The notes under the pieces: model-generated
Database searches by the model: none
The model's input: the letters and a program-made list of their open reading frames with translations, nothing else
Told to the model about the DNA's origin: nothing
Translations under genes and position numbers: made by a program
DNA from: Fratercula arctica
Lineage: Eukaryota; Chordata; Aves; Charadriiformes; Alcidae
Assembly (NCBI GenBank): GCA_947846985.1
Contig: CANTUZ010000002.1
Coordinates: 156,049,889-156,113,888, forward strand
Direction: 5' to 3'
Length of the DNA stretch: 64,000 bases
Shown here: positions 44,331-55,100 of the stretch, piece after piece
How positions within the stretch are numbered: the first letter of the stretch is position 1
Layout of the letters: every line of letters starts with the position of its first letter

Positions 44331-47300
44331 ATTGAGGTTAAAGAAGCCTCAATTAGGCCCCAGCCTAATATATTTTACAAGGTAGTGGAGCAGTATAGTG
44401 CCAAATAATGTCCTTTTAATTAGAAATTTAATGATTAAGCCTGAAGGAATTTTATAGTAATTTAATTTTATAGTATTTCTGAGGTTCATTTACTTCATTT
44501 GAGGTAGACACTGAAATTCATTCACTGTCTTTCACTGTGGGTAGATTCTGATTGTGCCCCTACCCCACCCCTATGAGTCTGGGTCTGCTTTGAATCAATT
44601 AGGAATTATCTTTACTCAAAAAATCAAGCAAACAAAAAGGAGAAAATCAAAAGGGCAGAAGAACAGTAAAGGTTTCTGCAAGGTGGACATCCTTCCCTGC
44701 ATAAAAATCACCTTCACAACCGGGAGGAAAGGCAGGAAAGACAGAAGTATATTGAGGTAGCTTTGCTTATGGTGGGCCTCACTACAGTTCAAGAAAAGAA
44801 ACCAACAGAGATTATCACCAGTATGTTGCACTGCATGAGATTTACACACAGGTGCCAACACGTGGAGCCTCACCGTGTCAGCCATGAGGAGCCATGTCCC
44901 AGTGGACAGCCTCTGACCAGTCTTGGGCCTCTCCTGCAGCACTGCCCACAGGACTCAGAAAAGAATCTAGCCGTAAGGGTCAAAAAGAGGGAGCAGACTG
45001 TGAAGTTACTAAAAAGTCTTTAGCACACCCATTACACTGAAAACCAGAGTTATAAACATTTTCTAGTCATGCCAGGTGATTAGGATCTATTTCAAATGCA
45101 AACTCACTCATGCTACACAGATCTCGGGAGCAGTGGAGTGGTGCCCTTTGTTTTCCTAGCAGACTGTTTCATTTCATTAAGCATTATAATAAAATTATTT
45201 GTGAAACATCTCTGTCCTTAAAACCCTGCTGTTAAAATGACGCACCTTGGGGTTAAAATACCCACCTGGGCAACTAGTGCTGTAAGTGACACCTAGCTCT
45301 GTGCAGTGACTTACTACAAATACTCCAAGGATTATCTTGTATGATGTTAAGATTTTACCCACTCATTTTTCTGTCCAGGTCAATGGGTTGTACTGTTTAA
45401 AAATCTATAAGGAATTCTCTTATGCAACACATCATGAAGGACAATGGCAGCAATGCTACACAGTTATATAAAACAGGATGCAAGAATGACATCTCCAGTC
45501 AGAGAAGGTTTAGGCTGGATTGGCAGAGTTTAAGCAAGAATGTTCAGAGGAACTTCTGAAAATAGCTATATGCTGCTTTGCTTGTAGGGTTATATATATC
45601 GGTATATCAGGAACACAGGATGGATGAGACCAGCTGGGCCTCTACTCAGTCTTTGCAACTGCAGGTAACTATGGAGACATTTCATCTAGAAGTACCCACA
45701 AAACCTCCGCTGCACAAGTCGTCTTTACATATGTAACAATGTAAAAGTACAAAGGATCAAAAGTCACCAGAACTACACAATATAGCAGAAGAGAACAGGA
45801 GAGGTCAAGGACTTTGGTCCTTCAATCGCAAAAGCATTCAGGTGAAAATACCCTATTCTTCCTGGGTAGTGGATTATATGCCAAATTGTAGAAGTAACAA
45901 ATGAGAAAAAACAACCCAGCTTTTGATCATACAAAATGGAGAAGATTTTCTCCAAACCATATATCTAATAGTCAGTTTAACCCAGGCTGCATGAATAAAA
46001 CTCTGGAAAAAGACATCTAGGACCTGTAGGAACACCGGTGTGTTCTGGCCAAGATCCCATCTCTTGTCATAGTCAATTTTTACTGTATCACAAAGAAATG
46101 ACAATCACTTTTATTCTATGAAACCAAGTGATGTGCCAGGTTTGGGAGGCCAAGGGTGGAGGATATCCTTATTACCTGTTACAGGCAACCAGCCAGTGTA
46201 CGGGTTTGGAACAAAATAAATGTCATAAATAAAATAAAAGCTGATCGAGAGTCAGCTGACTGAAGACTATTCATAGCACTGGGCTGGATCCAGCTACCCA
46301 GTATGTATGTCTGGATAATGGTGATGGCAGGACCTCTGCCATTACAAGATCCAAACTGTGCCCCCTACATGGGTCAATGTGAAGGGCAAAAGAAGAGGGA
46401 TGAGTAAATCTCCCTCAGGAAATCCATCCAAGTTTCTTACAAGTTTTCAGTAAAGACCAAAACTAGCAAAAGTGCAGGATAATACAGCCCTGTTTTCACT
46501 AACAAATCTGCTTAGTTACAATTATTCTGATTTGACCTTGGTATGAAGGCTGTTTACAAAAGCTGTGTATTCAAGTAGACAAAATAGATTTTTACAGCCT
46601 CTTCAGCTGAAGTGTTTTGCTGTACCAAGAGACACGGAGCAAGGATAGTGCCATCCATCAGAACACCAGAGGATATTGAGCAATTTCCACTGTTAACAAT
46701 TTGTGTTCTCTCCTGCAGAAACTCAGAGGTGGAAAAAAGCCAATGATACTGACCTTTCCACACTTGAAAAGTGAACTCCAAAAGCCTGGGAAAAAGAGAG
46801 TCTGCCATTCTCAGAGTGAAACACAAGGCAGTCAAGTTCAATAAAGTTCAGTGAAGAGAAACAGATACCCAAAGATATTTCAAGCTTCTACATTTCAAAA
46901 CACTGTTTATCACAAAACACCCAGTAATATGCAGAGAACAATGCTCCAGTATCAGGCAAATGGAGAAAACACATCCATACAGTAGAAGAGGGAAGGGGTT
47001 GAAGCATACTTACTTACTTAGGGAAGGTAGTTTTGCGATTACAGAATAAAGAAGAAATTCTGCTGCTGTAGGTTCAGCTGTTGGATTTACCAGAGATATC
47101 GTGTGTATCTTTTGGTACGTTACATGGCCTGCTGTTGAAGCACTTGCTTAACTCACCTGCTTTCCACTAGGCATACTCGTTAGTTTAAGCATGTGCCTGG
47201 GTTAACTTCAAGGATATGCTTAGTATTGTACAAGAATTTACAATCTCTGCTAATTAGAGATAGGCTGAGATAGGTAATTAAGTGCTTTGCTGAATCATCC

Positions 47301-47379
47301 TTAACATGCACAAATCACCTTGCTGGAAAGGAGCTTCAATAAAATTTTCCTCTCTCGTGAAGAAAAGGCACATTTGATG
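44331..47379. other. unique non-coding stretch
   Basis: No gene recognised. At 45611-45660 (GGAACACAGGATGGATGAGA) there is a faint resemblance to old reptile CR1-type consensus, too weak to call. Confidence 0.5.
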
Positions 47380-47530
47380 TGTAACGATTTGAGGTAGAAC
47401 AGTACCGGGGCATACTAGTAAACTGGCCCTGTATTGTTAGTTTGCTTCCAAAATAACTAGTATTTCTTAGGCTCTTCTAACAGTGAATGAAGAGAGGAAA
47501 CACCCAGTGGGGGGATATTCTACCCATTTA
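47380..47530 (+). mobile_element. decayed LTR 5' fragment related to the 18.9 kb solo LTR
   Basis: It opens TGTAACGATTTGAGGTAGAA. Aligned to the opening of the LTR at 18924 (TGTCCTGGTTTGAGGTAGAA), it shares TGT, the same spacing and a 15-bp identical word. Further on, both have a TTTCTTAG...CTCTTCTAAC word. The middle differs and I could not find the 3' end or a TSD, so only the first ~150 bp are assigned. It is probably an older or different ERVL-like subfamily member. Confidence 0.45.
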
Positions 47531-48714
47531 TTGAGAAACCCACCCACTTTTTGCCCATTCTTGCAAACTCTAGAGGGACCTGTATCTCTCCCCTGACTAA
47601 TATAAGGAGCTTAAAGCAAAATAGTTCTTGCCATACACACCTTATATGCTTTAATTTAGATAGAATAAATTCTGGCTGAACATCCAAGGAGATAAAGTTA
47701 TTCACTAGCTCCCATTTTGTCAGATCCGAGCTGCTTGTGATTAGCAGACTTTCTAGTGCTTCTGTTGTTGAACTAGTCTGGTGTAATCAAAAGTCAGTTT
47801 AAATTCCCTATTTTTCGGTGGCACTTGATTACTTCCTAATTTCCCCCCTCTTCCACCACCCAAATCACTCCTTTTCTTCAATCTTTACCTACGAATATGT
47901 ATATTTTTATAGCTTTCTCCTCATATACCCATAATTTCACAACTAAGACGGACCCTCTTTTTCAGATCAATTTCTGTAATAAGCCTATACTTTCCAAAGC
48001 AATCCCAATGCAAGTAGTTTACTCCAAAGACCCAACCCCCCTAAAACAACTTAGCAAAGATTGCGTCTGTAGGGTAAGCATGGAATCTGGTACAGATACG
48101 CATGATGTACTTTCAGAGAGAGATGTGACTGGAATGGGGAGACAAAACAGGGAACAGAAAACTTCCACTTAAGAAAAAGCTTTTTAAGGTCTATGGGGAA
48201 TATTTGAGAAGAAAGAGATTCGACAGAAGGAACAGCTCCCACCTGTAAGCCATGAGGAAAGGAATTTATTCTTCTGTTATATCTGGTGATCCAGGGTCCA
48301 ACAGAAGCAGCAGTTCTATGTTAGGTCTACCTAATGCTGGTATGTAACCAGCAATACAAGAGCTCCCAAAAGCATGCCCCTGTGATGTTTCCTTTTTGAC
48401 TACTTGATTATAAATTTATCTTGCAATAGCAAGTGCTAAAAAGCTGTTACTGGATAATGGTCCTCTAAGTTAATGCTAATGCTGTCCTCACTGGATCTAA
48501 TAAATGTTATTCATAGTGGTCACAGCATATAAGTCACTGACCTGATACCCAGATCTGTCTTCTCATTTCTTGCCTGCATAACACTAAAGGAGAAATTATT
48601 TTGGTGGAGATACAGGGATGGTGTTATAACAGAGAATGACAGCAAACAACATCTGCACATCACCAGGGATGTCCAATACCAGGAATACACTAGTAGTGAT
48701 CTCTTTCACAGACA
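47531..48714. other. unique non-coding stretch
   Basis: Part of this could be the unrecognised remainder of the LTR fragment beginning at 47380. Otherwise I see nothing. Confidence 0.4.
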
Positions 48715-48845
48715 GTGACCATTTCCATCACTGGAAGCTTTTAAGGACCAGTCAAAAATAGTTTCCACGATGCTAAGCTTTCCTTCATGCAAGATACTGT
48801 CAAGGCAATCCCTTAAGGTCCCTTCTGGGATGGTCTTATACCTGT
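48715..48845 (+). mobile_element. old CR1 3' end remnant
   Basis: CATTTCCATCACTGGAAGC, then TTTTAAGGACCAGT, then a degenerate middle, then CAATCCCTTAAGGTCCCTTC and TGGGATGG. This parallels CR1 (CCCATCCCTGGAAGTTTTTAAGGCCAGG ... GATCTTTAAGGTCCCTTCCAACCC). It is heavily diverged and has no tail, so it is older than the other copies. Confidence 0.45.
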
Positions 48846-49346
48846 TTTGGAGATAGGAAGCTGCAAGCTGGAGCTCTGCCAGCCAGCTCTTTTCACAAGC
48901 CTACAGAAGCTCCGTAAATTAACTGCAATGACTTCAGTAAAGGAAACATTTTGAAACAGAAATAGACAATGACCAGATGCAAAGAGCCTATCTATGTCTG
49001 TCAAAAGCCTCTACACTAATTTTGTGACGCCTCATTTCACTTCCTTTCACACAGGTGCTTGCTCTTTCTGTGCACTTTAAGTGAATCAACTTTAGTAGCA
49101 ATCACAGAGAACAGATAAAGTGCAAATTTGTGGCTGGAGGTACTGAGGAAGCATCTCAGCGTTGTTGCATCTTCTCAGCTACCACCAGAGATCATGATAA
49201 TTCATGAGAGAAATGAAAGCCATTCTGAAAACTTGGAGTGGGGAGAAGTGTTGAAGCACCCATCAACTACATTAAGAGATGGACCAAAGAAAACTCTGTA
49301 AAATAAGACTTCCTAGGAAGGGACTATAAAGAACTGATGTGATAAA
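48846..49346. other. unique non-coding stretch
   Basis: About 500 bp; nothing recognised. Confidence 0.5.
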
Positions 49347-50703
49347 GAATCACAGAATCACACAGAATCACAGAATGGTAGGATTGGAAGGGACCTCTGG
49401 AGATCATCTAGTCCAACCCCCCTGCCAGACCAGGGCCACCTAGAGCAGGTTACACAGGAACGTGTCCAGTCAGGTTTTGAATGTCTCCAGAGACGGAGAC
49501 TCCACCACCTCTCTGAGCAGCCTGTGCCAGTGCTCTGCCACCCTCAAAGGAAGGAAGTTCCTCCTCATGTCTAGATAGAATTTCCTATGTTCAAGTTTGT
49601 GTCTGTTACTTCTTGTCCCATTGCCGGGCACCACTGAAAAGAGCCTGGCCCCATCCTCCTGACACCCACCCTTTAAGTATTTATAAGTGTTGATAAGATC
49701 CCCCCTCAGCCGTCTTTTTTCCAGACTGAAGAGACCCAAATCCCTCAGCCTTTCTTCATAAGAGAGGTGTTCCAGTCCCCCAGTCATCTTCGTAGCTCTT
49801 TGCTGCACCCTCTCCAGCAGTTCCCTGTCCTTCTGGAACCGGGGAGCCCAGAACTGGACACAGTACTCCAGATGCGGCCTCACCAGGGCAGAGTAGAGGG
49901 GGAGGACAACCTCCCTCGACCTGCTGGCCACACTCTTCTTGATGCACCCCAGGATGCCATTGGCCTTCTTGGCCACAAGGGCACATTGCTGGCTCATGGT
50001 CATCCTGTTGTCCACCAGGACTCCCAGGTCTCTTTCCACAGAGCTGCTCTCCAGCAGGTCAGCCCCCAACCTGTACTGATGCAGGGGGTTATTCCTCCCC
50101 AGGTGCAGCACCCTCCACTTGCCCTTGTTGAATTTCATAAGGTTTCTCTATGCCCAACTCTCCAACCTGTCCAGGTCTCTCTGTATGGCAGCACAACCTT
50201 CTGGTGTGTCAGCCGCCCCCCCCCAGCTTTGTGTTGTCAGGAAACTTGCTGAGGGTGCACTCTATCCCTTCATCCAGGTCATTGATGAATATATTGAACA
50301 GGACTGGACCCAGTACTGACCCCTGGGGAGCACCGCTCGTCACTGACCTCCAACTAGACTCTGTGCCCCTAATCATGACCCTCTGAGCTCTGTCTTTCAA
50401 CCAGTTTTCTATCCACCCCACTGTCCATTCATCTAACCCACTCTTCCTAAGCTTCCCTATGAGGATGTTGTGGGAGACTGTGTCGAACACCTTGCTGAAG
50501 TCAAGGTAGACCACATTACCGCCCTCCCCTCATCTATCCATCCAGTCATGCCATCATAGAAGGCTATCAGATTAGTCAGATATGATTTCCCCTTGGTGAA
50601 TCCACATTGAATATTTCTGATAAATTTCTTTTCCTCCACATGCCTTGAGATGACACCCAGAACGAGCTGTTCCATCATCTTTCCAGGGATGGAGGTCAGC
50701 CTC
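49347..50703 (-). mobile_element. CR1 LINE, 1.36 kb, RT core to tail
   Basis: The longest uninterrupted CR1 here, on the minus strand. The tail is TCACAGAA-type (49347-49375). Reading 5' to 3' on the minus strand: the RT finger region with KSYLTNLIAFYDGMTGW; motif A as [17 protein letters not shown]; motif B as [17 protein letters not shown]; and motif C as [13 protein letters not shown] is expected in motif C, so the second catalytic Asp is Asn and the polymerase would be dead. A frameshift follows at a C9 run (50216-50224). Then 50138-49470 is open for 222 codons, from [19 protein letters not shown] through [20 protein letters not shown] to PSLETFKT. Its 5' end carries a perfect foldback (next entry). 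It is about 93% identical over shared length to 36725-37180. Confidence 0.97.
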
Positions 50704-50736
50704 ACCTCCATCCCTGGAAAGATGATGGAACAGCTC
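50664..50736. repeat. perfect 33-bp inverted repeat at the CR1 5' end
   Basis: The left arm is 50664-50696 and starts GAGCTGTTCCATCATC. The 7-bp spacer is 50697-50703. The right arm is 50704-50736 and ends GATGATGGAACAGCTC. The arms are exact reverse complements. The left arm is normal CR1 ORF2 sequence; the right arm is an inverted copy placed exactly at the 5' truncation point, beyond which CR1 similarity stops. Confidence 0.97.
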
Positions 50737-50921
50737 ATTCCAGCTCAAATGATTTGGCCATGTGAAATATTTCTTCTGGAATAAAATTTGATAACTGAAC
50801 ACTCCCTTAGAAAATATCACTGTACTCAATAAGCAAAAAAATACAGATACATTCCTCTCTATATCACAGCTCTCCAAACATCTGAATAGTTCATATTCAG
50901 TAATGGTTTTTGGCTCCTGTG

Positions 50922-51110
50922 CTAAGGTAGGTAATAAGGTATTAGCCTTATTTTGCTGAGGAGGAACCAAACCATAAAGTGGATTAAGTGAGCTTCCCGA
51001 GAGTGCACAGAACTGTTGCACGATAGGCTCATTTGATAGATATCCAGCAAAAGAACTGTCAACAGCTGAGCTGAGAATTAATCCCTGATATCCTGAATCC
51101 AATTTACCAG
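50922..51110 (-). mobile_element. MIR-like ancient SINE remnant
   Basis: The plus strand reads AAGGTAGGTAATAAGG, CTTATTTTGCTGAGGAGGAA, GTGGATTAAGTGAGCTTCCC, GAGAGTGCACAG, then CAGCTGAGCTGAGAATTAAT, CCCTGATATCCTGAATCC. This follows in order the reverse complement of a MIR-type SINE (AGGTAGGTATTATTATCC, TTTTACAGATGAGGAAACTG, GAGATTAAGTGACTTGCCC, AGGTCACACAG, GCAGAGCTGGGAATAGAACC, CAGGTCTCCTGACTCC). Along with 28932 and 59980 it is among the best-preserved remnants here. Confidence 0.55.
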
Positions 51111-51651
51111 ATTAAATTTTATCAAAACTGTTACTGATTTCCCCTTAAGTATAGTACCTAGGTGTATGTGTTCTGCACGTTTCATTTGTCCCTATATAAG
51201 GTAGAAGCCAGTTCAGGGCTATGTCTTGGCAATAGAAAAAGTGAGCACTGTCATCAGTGGCTGAACATGGGAGATTTGACCACCCTGGGCCACCTTTAAA
51301 TTCTTTGCAAAAAAGCTGTTAATCACTAAAGGAATATTAGCTACTATCTGTGGCATAAAAGAATTTTCTTTTTACTTAAGCGAAAACTACTTTGGGCATA
51401 ACTAGAAAAACTAGATAAATCATTAAAGCAACAATATCAGCCATAACCCCCAGGATGCTGACCTTTGATGCTGACTTGTGACAGCTACTCTCAGAGGAAG
51501 AAGTCCGAGTCTTTATGCTGAGGAGTTAAATCCCCAGGGAAAATCCCTCCTTGTGGCCCTGGGAGTCTCCTGCTGCCACGTGGCTCTAACCCAAGGTGCC
51601 ATCTGAGATGTTAGAGTTATGCAGACCTTTATTGGGGCACAGCAATGAGGT
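51111..51651. other. unique non-coding stretch
   Basis: About 540 bp; nothing recognised. Confidence 0.5.
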
Positions 51652-52108
51652 ATAGAATCACAGAATCGTTTGGGTTGGAAGGGACCAAGAAGATCATCTA
51701 GTTCTAGATCTTGGAAGATTATCTAGTTCCAACCCCCTGCCATGGGCAGGGACACCTCCCACTAGACCAGGCTGCTCAAAGCCCCATCCAGCCTGGCCTT
51801 GAACACTTCCAGGGATGGGGCATCCACAACTCCTCTGGGCAACGTGTTCCAGTGCCTCACCACCCCCACAGTAAAGAATTTCTCCCTGATATCTATTCTA
51901 AATCTACCCTTTTTCAGTTTAAAACCATTACCCTGTGTCCTATCATTACACTCCCTGATAAAGAGTCCCTCCCCATCTCTCCTGTAGCCCCCTTTAGGTA
52001 CTGGAAGGCTGCTATAAGGTCTCCCTGGAGCCTTCTCTTCTCCAGGCTGAACAACCCCAACTCCCTCAGCCTGGAATCACAGCAGAGGTGCTCCAGCCCT
52101 CGTATCCT
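51652..52108 (-). mobile_element. CR1 LINE, 5'-truncated 3' end
   Basis: Minus-strand CR1: tail TATAGAATCACAGAATCG, GTTTGGGTTGGAAGGGACC, then a local duplication of the AGAAGATCATCTAGTTC word (51690-51730, about 26-bp offset), and CCATGGGCAGGGACACCTCC. The ORF2 end is readable as [40 protein letters not shown] at 51914-52123, with the remainder in another frame. CR1 similarity stops near 52108. Confidence 0.95.
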
Positions 52109-55100
52109 TCTGCACGTCAGCAAGAAGGAGCCAGGTCTAACTACTCAGGCTGGGGAGAATAATCCATCCCTAAATCCCACAATTTAGAGCAGAAAACATA
52201 GATTATCTCCTCTCTTGGAGCAAAAGCAGCCTTAGCAACTGCCTAGCAACACTACTGCGGAGAAAGGCAGGAGATGCCGATTATCCGGATGCAAACTCGC
52301 AGGGACAAGCCAGCGCCAGCCAGGGCTCAGCAGCCTCTCATGCAGAACCTGAACTTCAGCCTTGTCTCTCTCTCAGCCCTAGAAAAGCAGGAACCTTCTG
52401 GCAATAAAGCACTGAGCATTCCAAATATGTTAAAACTTTTAGCTAGAAATCTGTTTTTCAGTCTTCTACCTCGCCAGGTAGACATATTGCCAGTAATTTA
52501 AAGGCCAACAGTCACTCCCAAGACTAACAGGTTTGGGTTTTTTTTTTTTATCATCATGATTTGTGTATTATTTTTTTTCCTGATTACAGAAATGACTGAT
52601 GGCTTGCAGAACTCTAATGATCATTTCAAATTCCTCCCTGGAACATTGCACAGTTGTAACTTCCACCCTTGCAGTTTATAGCTTCCACCGTTGCTTTATT
52701 AACGCTGCTGCAAAAGAGAAATATTACTTGGGCAATATATTGGTGCCCATTAGTATTGCAGACTGAATGTTATGCATCATACTGTAATGTCCCTGATAAC
52801 CACAGCCAAAATGGTTACGGGATTAATAAGGCTATTAACTGTTGGGACTGTGAGCAATTTATATTCAAATGTTGCTCCACCTTAAAAAAAAAAAAAAACA
52901 AAAACACATCCTTGCTGTGGAGTTTGAGATTACAAACCTAAAGTTAGCACTTTCCAGGTGGAAAAACATTTATACCAAAAGCAGCTGAAAGCAGAACCAA
53001 ACTGAGAAACGGAAGAAAAGTGCTCACTTTGGATGTCCAATTGGTGAGGTCTTTTGGGGTAATAACAATTTTTTGTGACAGTTTTAGAAAACTGATTACA
53101 ATTATAAATAAATCCATGAGGTAATGACTAATGATTCATATTCTTTTATCTAATATCCACTTTGATATTTTAGTTTCGGAAGTAAATTGGCAGGATGCCT
53201 ATTTGACAGTGAGGTCATTTAAATTATAGATAGAAGACTGTATGATTTCACCTTAAGTATACTACCTATTGAGATATATTTATGCAATTGCGTTGGGTCT
53301 CCACTGTCATTTCTTTCTTTATTCTTTTCTTTTCTGTAATAGATATATTTAAAAGAAAATGGTTTTACTTCTAAGTTAGCTCAAGCTAATAGGTTTTTAA
53401 AGCACAAATCAGTTGTCTTTCAACTGGTGAACTCCAGAAACACTTATTAAATCAGAACTGTAACATGTATCTTAGAAAGCTCTTACGTGAGCAGCTGGGA
53501 TTTTACATCATATCACTGTAAAAGTCTCTATTGGTTACATTAAGTGCCTTGATTTCCATTTGGATCGTTGTTTGGTGCAGGGGTCAATTTTTGCAACTAT
53601 CACTGCGAGTTTTTTTGTGTTTGCTTGTGTGTTCATTTGCAGCCGAAATCTCCTCCGAAAACCTATAAAATGGCTTATTTAAATTGACATTTTGCTTTAA
53701 TTGCTCAGTGCTACATAGTTAAGCAGTGAAAAATACTCTGAGCAGATCTTGCATCCCTGATACAATCCACTGTAATCCACTGGTATTTCGGGCTTCCAAT
53801 CTTTTTCTCAAGGGATGTAGGACTTGAGTGCTCACTGGTCTGAATACAAGGCGAGAGGTCCGTGCAGGATCCGTACTCCAGTTCCCACAGCAACACACAA
53901 CCACATAACAGAATTGAAATCCCAGAAAGTTGCCCTCCCTGTCATCCTGAAATATAACTCCCACAGCCTGCAAATGGCTGGCTTTTGGATGACAGTGTCC
54001 ACACCTTATTTCATTTACCAGCTTAAAGCAGATATTTCCAGTTTCAATTGCATTCTGTGTAGGATATTTCTTCCAAACAGGCAAAGGAATGAGTATGACA
54101 CAAGCGACCTATCACTGTACATCCAAGTACTGGAATGAACCTCTCAAATATTTCCTTTTTAATCATCTAAACTACATTACATTTGAACTTAAGCTGTCAA
54201 CAGCTGAAAAGTGTTGTAACCTATTTAATTCAGTTGAATGCAAAAACGTTTCTCAATGGGTTTTTTTTCCTGTTTTACAGAAGACAAAGACTTTAACACT
54301 GACATTTACAATTTTTAGATCAGCCCCCTCCTGCTTTACCTCGCTTACGTTTGGACCTGAAGTACTTTTCACCTCCCTAAAACTGCACAGATGCTAATAC
54401 TCATCATTGCTGATCCCCCTCTGTGCTGCTTTGTCTAGGTATCCCCACTCTGATAGAAAGGAGGAGGAAGTATCCAGCTCCTCATATTTAGTATAATTCC
54501 TTGACTCAATGTACCTTGAATAGAGCAAAGCAAGGAAAGATTAAATTATTTCTGCAAGCAAAATTTGGGATTTCTATGATTGTCAAATTTTCCTTACAAA
54601 ATCCTTCATTTAAAATACTATTAATACAGATATTTGCTATAGGATCAAATCTTGGATTGTTTTTCCTAAATACTAAAATGCCAGGTAGCTTCTACTGGAG
54701 TCTTATTTGGAAGCAATGATGAGAATTAATAAAGCTTACACAGTATTATGGGTGTGAAAAGGACTGTGGATCCAGCTATGTGTGAGGAGGAAGATAGGGT
54801 GTTTATCTGAAAATCACAAGTGTAGATGCTGCAATCTCAGTCTTTCATTAACTGCTAAACCAAGTTGTTATTTCTGAATCACAGTTAGTTCCATGATGCT
54901 ATTTCCCTTGAACTTCTGGATCAGAAATTATAATTCTTTGTGCTATTTAAGGACTCTGCTATCTGCATGGCTGTCTTTTTCCACCCCTTCTTATGGGAAG
55001 AGGGAGGCAAGTTACAGCACAACCTGAGACCTCCAGATCTGGCTCTTCTGTTAGACCCAGCATAAAATAGGTCTTAAATCAAGGAAATTACTAAAATAGC

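Noticed and set aside
44018..44408. Repetitive ORFs (KEGR and PSFL repeats)
   Set aside because: Translation of the GGAA microsatellite.
45611..45700. Possible old CR1-type trace (GGATGGATGAGACCAGCTGG)
   Set aside because: Too short and diverged to separate from chance.
49767..50252. 161-codon plus-strand ORF
   Set aside because: Antisense of the CR1 ORF2.
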